A stretch of 64,000 bases of DNA from Blattabacterium cuenoti (GTDB taxonomy: Bacteria > Bacteroidota > Bacteroidia > Flavobacteriales > Blattabacteriaceae), in the NCBI RefSeq assembly GCF_014252295.1, contig NZ_CP059215.1:283501-347500 (forward strand), read 5' to 3'. A program made the translations under genes and the position numbers. This document shows positions 37,731-46,170 of the stretch, piece after piece. The notes beneath the pieces were generated by a model. It worked only from the letters and a program-made list of their open reading frames with translations, was not told the origin of the DNA and ran no database searches. Within the stretch, counting starts at the first letter, position 1, and the number at the start of each line of letters is the position of its first letter.

Positions 37731-39413
37731 TTATTTACAACTTTTTTTTTCTAATTTTTTTAGTTGCTTTTCAATACTTTTATTAGTGACTTTTTCAAAT
37801 AAAAATGTGGGATCCCCCAATAAATGTCCTGGATATAAAATTTCTTCTTTTATTTTATTCCATAAAAAAGGTTTTAAACGAAGCATATTTAAAAATTTTT
37901 TTGCGATATGTGGAAGAAAAGGTTCTGATAATTGAGCTAACATTCCAACAATTTGCAAAGAAACATAAAGAATAGTTTCTACACGTTTTTTGTCCTTTTT
38001 TTTCCAAGGCTCTTCTTCTGTTAGATATTTGTTTCCAATTTTAGCTAAATTCATAAAACATGCCAAGGATTCTTTAAATTTATAAGATTCAATCAAATTA
38101 CCTATATATTCTGGATGATTTTTTATTTTCGTTAAAATATTTTTCTCTTTTGTAGAAAAAACTCCTGGATTAGGGACAATACCATTATTGTATTTCTTAA
38201 CTAAAGTTAGACTTCTATTTACGAAATTTCCTAATACAGCAACCAATTCTGTATTATTTTTTTTTTGGAAATCTTTCCAATTAAAATTATTATCTTTTTT
38301 TTCTGGCATATTAGCAATAAGAATATAACGAAGTGTATCCTGTTGATTTGGAAAATCTTCTAAATATTCATGACCCCATACTGCCCAATTTTTAGAAGTA
38401 GATATTTTTTTATTTTCTAAATGAAGAAATTCATTAGCTAATATTTGATCAGGAAGGATATATCCACTATCATATGCTTTAAGTATAACTGGAAAAATGA
38501 TGCAATGAAAAACAATATTGTCTTTTCCTATAAACTGAATTAATTTGGTTTTTTTATCTTTCCAATAAGGTTTCCAATCTATCTTTTTTTTTTGAGCCCA
38601 TTCTATAGTAGATGAAATATATCCTATAGGAGCTTCGAACCATACATAAAGTACTTTTTCCTTCTTTTCCGAAATAGGGACAGGAACTCCCCAATTTAAA
38701 TCTCTAGTTATAGCGCGAGGTTTTAATCCTTGATTTAACCAAGATTTGGCTTGTCCATAAACATTTACCTTCCAATCTTTTTTATGACTAATTAAAATCC
38801 ATTTTTCCAAAAATTTTTGATATCTATTCAAAGGAAAATACCAATGTTTGGTTTTTTTTAAAACTGGAAAACTACCACTTATGGTCGATTTTGGATGTAT
38901 TAAATCTTCAGGAATTAACGAACATCCACAATTTTCGCATTGATCTCCATAAGCTTCATCATTTTTACAATAGGGACATATACCGGATATATACCTATCC
39001 GCTAAAAATTGTTGAGCTTCTTCATCATAATATTGTTCAGATACTTTTTCAAAAATTTTTTCTTTTTCATGAAGTTTTTTGAAAAAAGAAGTAGAGACTT
39101 CGTAATGAAGTTCTTTAGAAGTTCTAGAATAATTATCAAATTGTATACCAAAATTAGTAAAACAATCTTTAATCATACGATGATACTTATTTACTATTTC
39201 TTGAGGAGTTTTTTTTTCTTTTTTAGCTTGCATAGCAATAGGAACTCCATGCTCATCCGATCCACATATAAAAATAACATCTCTGTTTTTTCGTCTCATA
39301 TAACGTACAAAAACGTCTGCAGGGAAATAAACTCCTGCTAAATGACCTATGTGAATTGGTCCATTTGCATAAGGTAAAGCTGCAGTAACTGTATATTTAT
39401 TTGATTTTTTCAT
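37731..39413 (-). CDS. metG: Methionyl-tRNA synthetase (no C-terminal domain)
   Basis: Charges initiator and elongator tRNA-Met. The HIGH motif is ALPYANGPIHIGHLAG. The zinc knuckle is CPYCKNDEAYGDQCENCGCS. The KMSKS-equivalent is ENKKISTSKNWAVWG, the Bacteroidetes-like variant. The 560 aa chain ends just after the anticodon-binding helical domain. It lacks the C-terminal EMAP-II-like tRNA-binding/dimerisation domain found in the ~676 aa E. coli enzyme. Minimal MetG proteins like this are active in other bacteria. Confidence 0.95.
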   Translation of the reverse strand: MKKSNKYTVTAALPYANGPIHIGHLAGVYFPADVFVRYMRRKNRDVIFICGSDEHGVPIAMQAKKEKKTPQEIVNKYHRMIKDCFTNFGIQFDNYSRTSKELHYEVSTSFFKKLHEKEKIFEKVSEQYYDEEAQQFLADRYISGICPYCKNDEAYGDQCENCGCSLIPEDLIHPKSTISGSFPVLKKTKHWYFPLNRYQKFLEKWILISHKKDWKVNVYGQAKSWLNQGLKPRAITRDLNWGVPVPISEKKEKVLYVWFEAPIGYISSTIEWAQKKKIDWKPYWKDKKTKLIQFIGKDNIVFHCIIFPVILKAYDSGYILPDQILANEFLHLENKKISTSKNWAVWGHEYLEDFPNQQDTLRYILIANMPEKKDNNFNWKDFQKKNNTELVAVLGNFVNRSLTLVKKYNNGIVPNPGVFSTKEKNILTKIKNHPEYIGNLIESYKFKESLACFMNLAKIGNKYLTEEEPWKKKDKKRVETILYVSLQIVGMLAQLSEPFLPHIAKKFLNMLRLKPFLWNKIKEEILYPGHLLGDPTFLFEKVTNKSIEKQLKKLEKKSCK

Positions 39414-39431
39414 AACAATTTTTAATAAAAT

Positions 39432-40331
39432 ATGAATAATAATAAAAAATTATTTTTAATAGATGCATTTCCACTCATTTATCAAAGTTATTATGCTTAT
39501 ATAAATAATCCACTGTTAACTTCCAAAGGACTAAACACTTCTCCTATCATAAATTTTACAAAACTCTTAATAAAGACATTAAATAATGAGAAACCATCTT
39601 ATATGGCTACGATTTTTGATGACAATCAAAAAATTTCTTTTCGAAAAAAAGAATATTATAAATATAAGGCACATAGGAAAAAAACACCGGAAGCCATTAA
39701 CATAGCAATTCCTTATATTAAAAAGATTTTAAAAACCTTTCAAATCCCTTTTTTTCATGCACAAAACGGATATGAAGCTGATGATCTTATCGGAACAATA
39801 GCTAAAAAAGCAGAAAATAAAGGATATATAATTTATATAATTACCTTAGACAAAGATTTTTTTCAATTGGTGACAGAAAACATTAAAGTTTATATGCCAC
39901 CTTTTAAAGGAAATCCAAAAAAAATATTCGGAATAGAAGAAATACGAAAAATATATGGAGTTAATAACCCAAAACAAGTTATAGACTTATGGAGTATGAT
40001 GGGAGATTCTTCCGATAATATACCAGGATTACCAGGAATAGGAGAAAAAAACGCCAAAAAGTTTATTCAAAAATATGGAAGCATTGAAAAATTATTGAAT
40101 TCAACTCATGATCTTAATGGAAAGATTCAAATAAATATTGAAAAAAACAAAAATTTAGGTCTTTTGTCCAAAAAATTAATTACTATTGTAACCAATATTT
40201 CCTTTTTTTCTTTTCATGAAGAAAAATTTTATGTTCAAAAACCAAATTGGAATTCCATTAAGAAAATATTCGGAGAACTTGAATTCATAAAATTATTAAA
40301 AATAGCTCATCAATATTATAAATCAATATAA
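39432..40331 (+). CDS. polA: PolA 5'-3' exonuclease domain, stand-alone
   Basis: Flap/5' nuclease equal to the N-terminal domain of DNA polymerase I, removing RNA primers and flaps. Metal-binding acidic motifs are LFLIDAFPLIYQSYYA, GYEADDLIGTIAKKA, ITLDKDFFQLV and MGDSSDNIPGLPGIG. The helix-3-turn-helix IGEKNAKKFIQKYGSIEKLL follows. The protein stops at 299 aa, and nadD ends only 10 bp downstream. The 3'-5' exonuclease and polymerase domains are therefore truly absent rather than frameshifted. It is divergent from metG across 18 bp. Confidence 0.9.
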   Translation: MNNNKKLFLIDAFPLIYQSYYAYINNPLLTSKGLNTSPIINFTKLLIKTLNNEKPSYMATIFDDNQKISFRKKEYYKYKAHRKKTPEAINIAIPYIKKILKTFQIPFFHAQNGYEADDLIGTIAKKAENKGYIIYIITLDKDFFQLVTENIKVYMPPFKGNPKKIFGIEEIRKIYGVNNPKQVIDLWSMMGDSSDNIPGLPGIGEKNAKKFIQKYGSIEKLLNSTHDLNGKIQINIEKNKNLGLLSKKLITIVTNISFFSFHEEKFYVQKPNWNSIKKIFGELEFIKLLKIAHQYYKSI

Positions 40332-40340
40332 AACGTATAA

Positions 40341-40912
40341 TTATTTTTTTCTATAAAATTTATATTTTATCATATAATTCCAAACATCTGCATGAAGCAT
40401 CGTTTTCATATTTTTTCCTTTTTTAATAGAATTTCGAATAAAAGAAGAAGATATTTCAATAATTGGAGCTTTTAAAAAAATTATATTTTTCCGTTTAAAA
40501 AAAGGATTGGAAAAATGACCAAGTCTAGGATAAACTAAAATATCATATTTATTCAATATCACTTTATAATCTTTCCATTTTTTGAAAGAAGAAAAAGTAT
40601 CTTGTCCCAAGATAAGAAAAAATTTATATTGAGGATATTTTCTCTCTATATCATATAAAGTATGAATTGTATAAGAAGGAAGATGTCCGTTTTCTATATC
40701 CAATACGCTCATTTTTTCATAATCATAAATAGCTATTTGAACCATTTTAATACGGTGTTCATAATCTAAAAGATTTTTTTTTTTAATGGATTTTGTGGAG
40801 AAACTATGAACCAAACATGATCTATATCTAGAAACTCTGTTATATGATTAATAATAATTGTATGTCCTAAATGGATAGGATTAAATGATCCGAAATAAAG
40901 TCCTATTTTCAT
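40341..40912 (-). pseudogene. nadD: Nicotinate-nucleotide adenylyltransferase NadD, frameshifted in an A11 tract
   Basis: Adenylates nicotinate mononucleotide in NAD synthesis. From ATG 40912 the protein starts with the nucleotidyltransferase motif FGSFNPIHLGHT and runs 48 codons to a stop at 40766-40768. The rest of the gene (LLDYEHRIKM, FFLILGQDTFSSF, and the C-terminal ISSSFIRNSIKKG) is in another frame, from ~40785 to 40341. The change falls in a run of eleven T on the plus strand (40774-40784). One extra A in the mRNA would give 190 codons, the normal family length. Both halves look conserved, so it may be rescued by slippage, be a recent loss, or be a sequencing error. Confidence 0.85.
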
Positions 40913-40937
40913 ATTTAATATCAAATATCAATTAAAT

Positions 40938-40968
40938 AAAAATATCGAGATATAGGCTCGATATTTTT
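40938..40968 (-). terminator. Hairpin terminator after the porin gene
   Basis: A 12 bp perfect stem, AAAAATATCGAG/CTCGATATTTTT, with a 7 nt loop lies 31 bp after the porin stop and 26 bp before nadD. The minus-strand 3' arm runs into T-rich sequence (ATTTTTATTT), as expected of an intrinsic terminator. It is nearly symmetric, so it may work on both strands. Confidence 0.75.
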
Positions 40969-40998
40969 ACACTCAATTCTTTTCTTTATTTTGATTTT

Positions 40999-42210
40999 TT
41001 AAAGCATATTAATGCGATAACTCAATCCTAAAATAATAAAATGATTATTCTTATTTTCTTTTTGAATTGGATCTACAATGTAATTGATTCTTTGATTTTG
41101 ATATAAAAGATGAAAATTCAGATCATCATTATTTATAGAAGGAACAAATTCTATACCTCCATAATAAGTATATTCTTTTTTGAATAATTTTTTTTCCTCC
41201 AAAATATCATTTACTCCTCTTTTAGATGTTCCAATTTCATATACGCCTTTTACAATCAAATTCCATTTTGGAATAAAGTTGTATTTTAATTTAAATAAAC
41301 AAGTTCCATATTTTACAGATGCTACATTACGATAATAAGAATTTAGTGAACGTAAAACTTCTGTTATACTTCCATTTTTTTCTATATCTTCATCACTTAA
41401 TATATAATCTGCTTCTAGAAAAAAAGGTTTTAAATCTACTTTACTCCCTAAAGCAAGAAATTTCCAAAATTTTTGATCTTCATTTTCTTGAAAAATGGAA
41501 TATGACCATCTGTTTTGTATAATTTTATTCAAATTCCAATTCCAACTCACGGAATAACCAATAGGATTATTCACTTTTTTAACTTCATCTCCATCCCTAT
41601 TATATGTATTACCCATTGGATTTTTTATGCTATTTACAACTTGTAATTGTAATTCATGATTTTTTATCGGAATATAAATAAAGTTGAATCCAATAGGATT
41701 ATCACTACTTTTATATACATTTGCATACTGATATGGAGATTCATGCAAACCATTGGAATACTCTATGCTTCCAAAAGAATATGGTTGTTTTCCGATCAAA
41801 AAGTGGAGTTTATCATTCCACTTATATTTCAAATAAGCTAAATCAATTGTTTTGTAATTTTCTATATCATTTAATTTTTTTACAAAACGATAACTGATTT
41901 TGTCGTTTATCTTTCCTATCATTTCTAATGTTAAATGGTCTTCAGAAAAAAGAGCTCTTTCAGGCGATTCTTTCTTGACTGTAGAATTAATAGTACTTAC
42001 AAAATCTACAAACATGTTAAAACGAGAATTCTCATCTTTTTGATGTGATATTTCTTCATCTTTTTGATGTGATATTTCTTCATCTTTTTGATGCGATATT
42101 TCTTCATCTTTTTGATGCAATATTCCTTCATCCTCGTAGCTATAGATGCTATGAAAAGGGTAAAAAAAACCTAAAAAAAGAATGAAAGAAATCATTTTTG
42201 TTTTTTTCAT
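40999..42210 (-). CDS. Outer-membrane porin-like beta-barrel protein (OprO/OprP type)
   Basis: Exported beta-barrel protein. It begins with a lysine-rich start and hydrophobic signal peptide (MKKTKMISFILFLGFFYPF, ~1-25). A charged tandem repeat of about four HQKDEEIS units (~30-62) precedes the barrel. The remainder alternates polar and aromatic residues, with phosphate-selective-porin features such as IDLAYLKYKWNDKLHFLIGK and QPYSFGS. The C-terminus LGLSYRINML suits barrel insertion. Assignment to a solute channel is by overall pattern; specificity is unknown. It ends at a strong terminator and is divergent from ftsK. Confidence 0.72.
   Translation of the reverse strand: MKKTKMISFILFLGFFYPFHSIYSYEDEGILHQKDEEISHQKDEEISHQKDEEISHQKDENSRFNMFVDFVSTINSTVKKESPERALFSEDHLTLEMIGKINDKISYRFVKKLNDIENYKTIDLAYLKYKWNDKLHFLIGKQPYSFGSIEYSNGLHESPYQYANVYKSSDNPIGFNFIYIPIKNHELQLQVVNSIKNPMGNTYNRDGDEVKKVNNPIGYSVSWNWNLNKIIQNRWSYSIFQENEDQKFWKFLALGSKVDLKPFFLEADYILSDEDIEKNGSITEVLRSLNSYYRNVASVKYGTCLFKLKYNFIPKWNLIVKGVYEIGTSKRGVNDILEEKKLFKKEYTYYGGIEFVPSINNDDLNFHLLYQNQRINYIVDPIQKENKNNHFIILGLSYRINML
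42033..42128 (-). repeat. 24 bp tandem repeat, four copies, in the porin gene
   Basis: Unit starts are at 42033, 42057, 42081 and 42105. Each encodes eight residues (HQKDEEIS type). The first two copies are identical, and the later ones carry one to a few substitutions (GTG to GCG or GCA). The repeat is in frame and lies between signal peptide and barrel. Confidence 0.92.
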
Positions 42211-42314
42211 TTTTTAATAATTTTTGAAAAATATATATAATATAATCAATATTTACAGTATAAAAAACTGAAAAAATATTTAATTTATTTTAAGTAACTA
42301 CTTTTCAAAACAAA

Positions 42315-44228
42315 ATGCAAAAAAATATTTCAAAAAAAAAAGAAAATAAAACTACTAGAATTTTTTTAGGATTTTTTTTATTGATGAGCAGCCTTTTTTT
42401 GTTATTAAGTTTTTTTTCTTTCTTTTTTCATTGGAAAAACGATCAAAGCCAATTATATAAATTTTTCGATAAAGAAATCATAACAGAAAATTTGCTTGGT
42501 AAAATGGGAGCTGTTGTTTCTCACTTTTTCATTTACAATGGAATAGGAATTAGTGCTTTTTTCATCCCTATCATATTATTCATCACTGGATTAAAAATTA
42601 TTTTCAAAAAAAAACTATTGAATAATTTTTACAAATCAATAATATATAAGTTTATATTTTTCAGCATATATATTCCGATAGCTTTTTGTATCGTTATTCC
42701 TTATCAAGGAATACTTAGTGGAGTTTTTGGATTTGAAATAGGAAATTTACTGATTCATTTATTTGGTAAAATAGGATCATATATACTTCTTTTTACGAGC
42801 ATTATTTTTTATTTTATCATCATTTTTCGTATTACGAATCAAAATGGAATACAACAAAAAATACAATATTATGAAAAAATAGATATAGATATAATTTTCA
42901 AATTGTACAATTTATTTCGATCAATAATAACTAGTGAAGATGAATCTAGTACTAATTCTACTAATTCTACTAATTCTACTAATTCTACTAATTCTACTAA
43001 TTCTACTAATTCTAATAAAGATAAAAAAGATAAAAATGTTTTGTATTCTGTTCTTTCTTCTCAAGAAGATTTTTCTTCCATATCAGTGAATAATATAGAA
43101 TTAAATTCTAATAAAAAAAAAATAATTCAAGTACTAAACTATTATAAAATAGAAATATGTAAAATAAAAGCCATTACAGGACCTACTATTATTTTATATG
43201 AAATATACCCTAAGGTAGGAACACGTATATCCAAAATAAAGAATTTGAAAAATGAGATAGCTCTAAATCTATCTGCTCTATCCATAAGAATTATAGCTCC
43301 AATGCCTGGAAAAGGATCCATTGGAATAGAAATTCCAAATCATAATCCTCATACTGTTTATATGAAAGATATTCTTTTCTCAGAAGAGAGTAATAAAAAA
43401 AGTCATGAAATGGAGCTCCCTATTCCTTTAGGTAAAACTATATTTAATAAAATTTTTCTTATAGATTTAGCTAAAATGCCTCATTTACTTATAGCAGGAT
43501 CAACTGGGCAAGGAAAATCTGTAGGATTAAATGTCATGATTATTTTTTTATTATATAAAAAAGATCCAGAATCTATCAAATTTGTTTTAATTGATCCAAA
43601 AAAAGTAGAATTATCTATATATAAAAGAATATCAAAGTCTTATTTTGCTACTACTCCTAATTCTAGAGAACCAATCATCACAGAATTACATAAAGTAAAA
43701 AACATATTGAATTCTTTGTGTAAAGAAATGGATAAAAGATATGCTATTTTGGAAAAAAATAAGGTTAGAAATATTCAAGAATACAACGCAAGGGGAAATA
43801 AAAGACATCATTTACCTTATATTATACTAATTATCGATGAATTTGCAGACTTAAGTTTTTCTTTTCGTAAAAATAAAAAAATAGAAACGTATATAACTCG
43901 ATTAGCACAAATTGCTCGTGCTGTCGGCATTCATTTAATTATAGCAACACAACGACCATCAGTTGATGTAATTACTGGATTAATTAAATCAAATTTTCCT
44001 GCAAGAATTGCATTTAGAGTAAGTTCTAAAATAGATTCTAGAACTATATTAGATTGTACTGGAGCAGAACAATTGATAGGAAAAGGAGATCTTCTATTTT
44101 CTAATAGAAATGAATTGATACGATTACAATGTCCCTTCATCAATTTATCAGATATTAAAAAAATTGTTAATTTTTATAAAGATGATGGGAAAAAAAACGA
44201 ATATTTCTTTTTGCCAGAACCTGACTGA
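42315..44228 (+). CDS. ftsK: DNA translocase FtsK, lacking the gamma domain
   Basis: Septal DNA pump linking cell division to chromosome segregation. Four or so membrane helices fill residues ~18-180. A short low-complexity linker (~205-240) holds seven TNS repeats. The alpha/beta RecA-like motor follows, with Walker A AGSTGQGKSVGLNVM (~393) and Walker B YIILIIDEFADLSF (~502), then IATQRPSVDVITGLIKSNFP. The 637 aa chain stops right after the motor. No C-terminal winged-helix gamma domain follows, and the next gene begins 34 bp later. It heads the ftsK-lptF/G-ribB gene string. Confidence 0.94.
   Translation: MQKNISKKKENKTTRIFLGFFLLMSSLFLLLSFFSFFFHWKNDQSQLYKFFDKEIITENLLGKMGAVVSHFFIYNGIGISAFFIPIILFITGLKIIFKKKLLNNFYKSIIYKFIFFSIYIPIAFCIVIPYQGILSGVFGFEIGNLLIHLFGKIGSYILLFTSIIFYFIIIFRITNQNGIQQKIQYYEKIDIDIIFKLYNLFRSIITSEDESSTNSTNSTNSTNSTNSTNSTNSNKDKKDKNVLYSVLSSQEDFSSISVNNIELNSNKKKIIQVLNYYKIEICKIKAITGPTIILYEIYPKVGTRISKIKNLKNEIALNLSALSIRIIAPMPGKGSIGIEIPNHNPHTVYMKDILFSEESNKKSHEMELPIPLGKTIFNKIFLIDLAKMPHLLIAGSTGQGKSVGLNVMIIFLLYKKDPESIKFVLIDPKKVELSIYKRISKSYFATTPNSREPIITELHKVKNILNSLCKEMDKRYAILEKNKVRNIQEYNARGNKRHHLPYIILIIDEFADLSFSFRKNKKIETYITRLAQIARAVGIHLIIATQRPSVDVITGLIKSNFPARIAFRVSSKIDSRTILDCTGAEQLIGKGDLLFSNRNELIRLQCPFINLSDIKKIVNFYKDDGKKNEYFFLPEPD
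42951..43013 (+). repeat. 9 bp tandem repeat, seven copies, in ftsK
   Basis: Seven exact consecutive copies of ACTAATTCT encode Thr-Asn-Ser seven times in the linker between the FtsK membrane and motor domains. The unit is a multiple of three, so copy-number changes keep the frame. Confidence 0.95.
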
Positions 44229-44262
44229 ATTCAAGTTCAGTTCATTATTATAATGAAATGAT

Positions 44263-45420
44263 ATGAAAAAAATTGATCTATATATGATTCGTTTATTTAT
44301 AGCACCTTTTTTCATTATTTTTTTCACAATATTTATTGTTTTTCTGATTCAATTTTTTTGGAGTCAAATAGATGAATTATCTGGTAAAAACATTCATATT
44401 TTAATAATAATAAAATTTATATTTTACTTTGGTATATCTATTATTCCATTGGTAGCTCCTATATCATTATTATTAAGTTCTATCATAACATATGGTAATT
44501 TTTCAGAAAATCAAGAACTTATTGCCGTAAAATCTTCTGGAATATCTTTTTTTCGTATCATGAAACCTATTTTATGTATAACTTTTCTTTTTTCTATTGC
44601 ATTATATTTTTTTTCTGATTTAGCAATACCAATAGCGAAAATACGAGCTAAAAAATTAGGATATCAAATTTTATTGGCTAATCCCTCTTTCAAATTAAAA
44701 GAAGGAATTTTTGTAAATTTATTCCCAGATTTTTTTGTGAAAATAGATAGAAAATCGGAAAATAATCAGGAACTGCATAATATATTTATTTTTTTTTATG
44801 ATAAAAATTCACTTGTAAATACTATCCTTTCTAAGAAAGGATTTTTCATTCCAAATAAATATAGATCTGAATATATTCAATTTAAATTAATGAATGGTAT
44901 TTTATATAGTGAAAACACAAATGAAACTAAGGGAGAATCTTCTTATCAAATTGTACGATTTGATACTTTAATTCAAAACTTTAAAATTCCTTCCTATGAT
45001 TATGAAGGAATCAAAAATTTAGATGACTACGACTCTTATAATACACATGATTTAATTAAAAAAATTAACTATCTAAAACAAAAAAATTCTTTTCGTAAGA
45101 AAGAAAATATCCATACTTTAATCAAGTTGCAATTAGAATTACAAAAAAAATTTACATTTCCAGTAACATGCATTATAATGTTTTTAACTGGGGCTCCACT
45201 AGGTGCTATTATTAGAAAAGGAGGAATAAGTTATCCTACTATTGTGGCTATTATTATATTCATCATTTATTATACTTTGCTGACTATTAGTCAAAATAAA
45301 GTAGAAAAAAATGAAATATGTCCATGGATAGGTGCATGGATTCCAAATTTCATTTTTTTCCCAGTAAGTATATGGATGACTTATAAAACTGTAATGGATG
45401 ATTTTTATATTCAAAAATAA
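44263..45420 (+). CDS. LptF/LptG-family permease (YjgP/YjgQ)
   Basis: Inner-membrane permease subunit of the LPS (lipid A) export ABC transporter, which works with LptB and LptC. The protein is 385 aa. Membrane helices lie at the N-terminus (~10-35, 48-75, 95-118) and at the C-terminus (~290-375). Between them is a periplasmic beta-jellyroll region. Characteristic segments are LDLYMIRLF-like IDLYMIRLFIAPFF, ITYGNFSENQELIAVKSSGIS and FPVTCIIMFLTGAPLGAIIRKGG. It cannot be assigned to LptF or LptG from sequence alone. It sits between ftsK and ribB with gaps of 34 and 20 bp. Confidence 0.87.
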   Translation: MKKIDLYMIRLFIAPFFIIFFTIFIVFLIQFFWSQIDELSGKNIHILIIIKFIFYFGISIIPLVAPISLLLSSIITYGNFSENQELIAVKSSGISFFRIMKPILCITFLFSIALYFFSDLAIPIAKIRAKKLGYQILLANPSFKLKEGIFVNLFPDFFVKIDRKSENNQELHNIFIFFYDKNSLVNTILSKKGFFIPNKYRSEYIQFKLMNGILYSENTNETKGESSYQIVRFDTLIQNFKIPSYDYEGIKNLDDYDSYNTHDLIKKINYLKQKNSFRKKENIHTLIKLQLELQKKFTFPVTCIIMFLTGAPLGAIIRKGGISYPTIVAIIIFIIYYTLLTISQNKVEKNEICPWIGAWIPNFIFFPVSIWMTYKTVMDDFYIQK

Positions 45421-45440
45421 AACAAAAAAAACAAAATATT

Positions 45441-46070
45441 ATGGTTTTTGGTTCGAATCTAAATTTCGATAGTATTGAAGAATCCATACAGGATATCAAA
45501 AATGGAAAAATTATTATTGTGGTAGATGACAAAAATCGTGAAAATGAAGGAGATTTTATAGTGGCGGCTGAAAAAATAACTCCTAAGATTGTAAATTTTC
45601 TCATTACTCATGGAAGAGGACTTGTTTGTGTCCCATTAACAGAAGAAAAATGTAATCAACTAAAACTTCAAATGATGGTCGAAAATAATACAGATCCTAG
45701 AAGAACTGCTTTCACAGTATCCGTTGATTTACGAGGTTATGGTGTTAGCACTGGAATTTCCGTTTCAGATAGAGCAAAAACTATTCATGCCTTAGTCAGC
45801 AAAGTAAACCCAGAAGAATTTAATAGGCCAGGTCACATTTTTCCTCTTCGAGCAAAAAAAGGAGGTCTATTAGAAAGGCCTGGACACACAGAAGCTGCTA
45901 TCGATATAACTAAAATGGCTGGATGTACACCTGGAGGTGTTGTTGTAGAAATACTGAATAAAAATGGATCTATGGCTCGTTTACCACAATTGATATATAT
46001 CGCTAAGAAATTCCATATGAAAATTATATCCATAGAAGATATTATAAAATATAAAATAAACAAAAACTAA
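45441..46070 (+). CDS. ribB: 3,4-dihydroxy-2-butanone 4-phosphate synthase RibB
   Basis: Makes the four-carbon precursor of riboflavin from ribulose-5-phosphate. Metal- and substrate-binding motifs are VVDDKNRENEGDFIVAAE, DPRRTAFTVSVD, RPGHIFPLRAKKGG and ERPGHTEAAIDITKMAG. The 209 aa protein ends with the DHBP synthase domain. There is no fused GTP cyclohydrolase II (RibA) part, which many Bacteroidetes RibBA proteins have. tRNA-Asp follows on the opposite strand 16 bp later. Confidence 0.94.
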   Translation: MVFGSNLNFDSIEESIQDIKNGKIIIVVDDKNRENEGDFIVAAEKITPKIVNFLITHGRGLVCVPLTEEKCNQLKLQMMVENNTDPRRTAFTVSVDLRGYGVSTGISVSDRAKTIHALVSKVNPEEFNRPGHIFPLRAKKGGLLERPGHTEAAIDITKMAGCTPGGVVVEILNKNGSMARLPQLIYIAKKFHMKIISIEDIIKYKINKN

Positions 46071-46086
46071 ACGTAAAAGATTAATG

Positions 46087-46160
46087 CGGTCTGGACGGGA
46101 TTTGAACCCGCGACCCCATGCGTGACAGGCATGTATTCTAACCAACTGAACTACCAGACC
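46087..46160 (-). tRNA. tRNA-Asp (GTC anticodon)
   Basis: On the minus strand the acceptor GGTCTGG/CCAGACC encloses the D arm (GTTCAGTTGGTTAGAAT). The anticodon stem CATGC/GCATG carries loop CTGTCAC with anticodon GTC. The T arm is CGGGTTCAAATCCCG. The discriminator is G. A spurious 60-codon reading frame over this tRNA is not a gene. Confidence 0.97.
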
Positions 46161-46170
46161 CATAAAAAAA

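Noticed and set aside
39009..39341. 110-codon plus-strand frame inside metG
   Set aside because: Antisense shadow of the catalytic domain, rich in F, S and I from A-rich codons on the other strand.
45981..46163. 60-codon reading frame over the tRNA-Asp locus
   Set aside because: It is the translation of the tRNA gene itself (VQLVRIHACHAWGRGFKSRP-like), a well-known false ORF.
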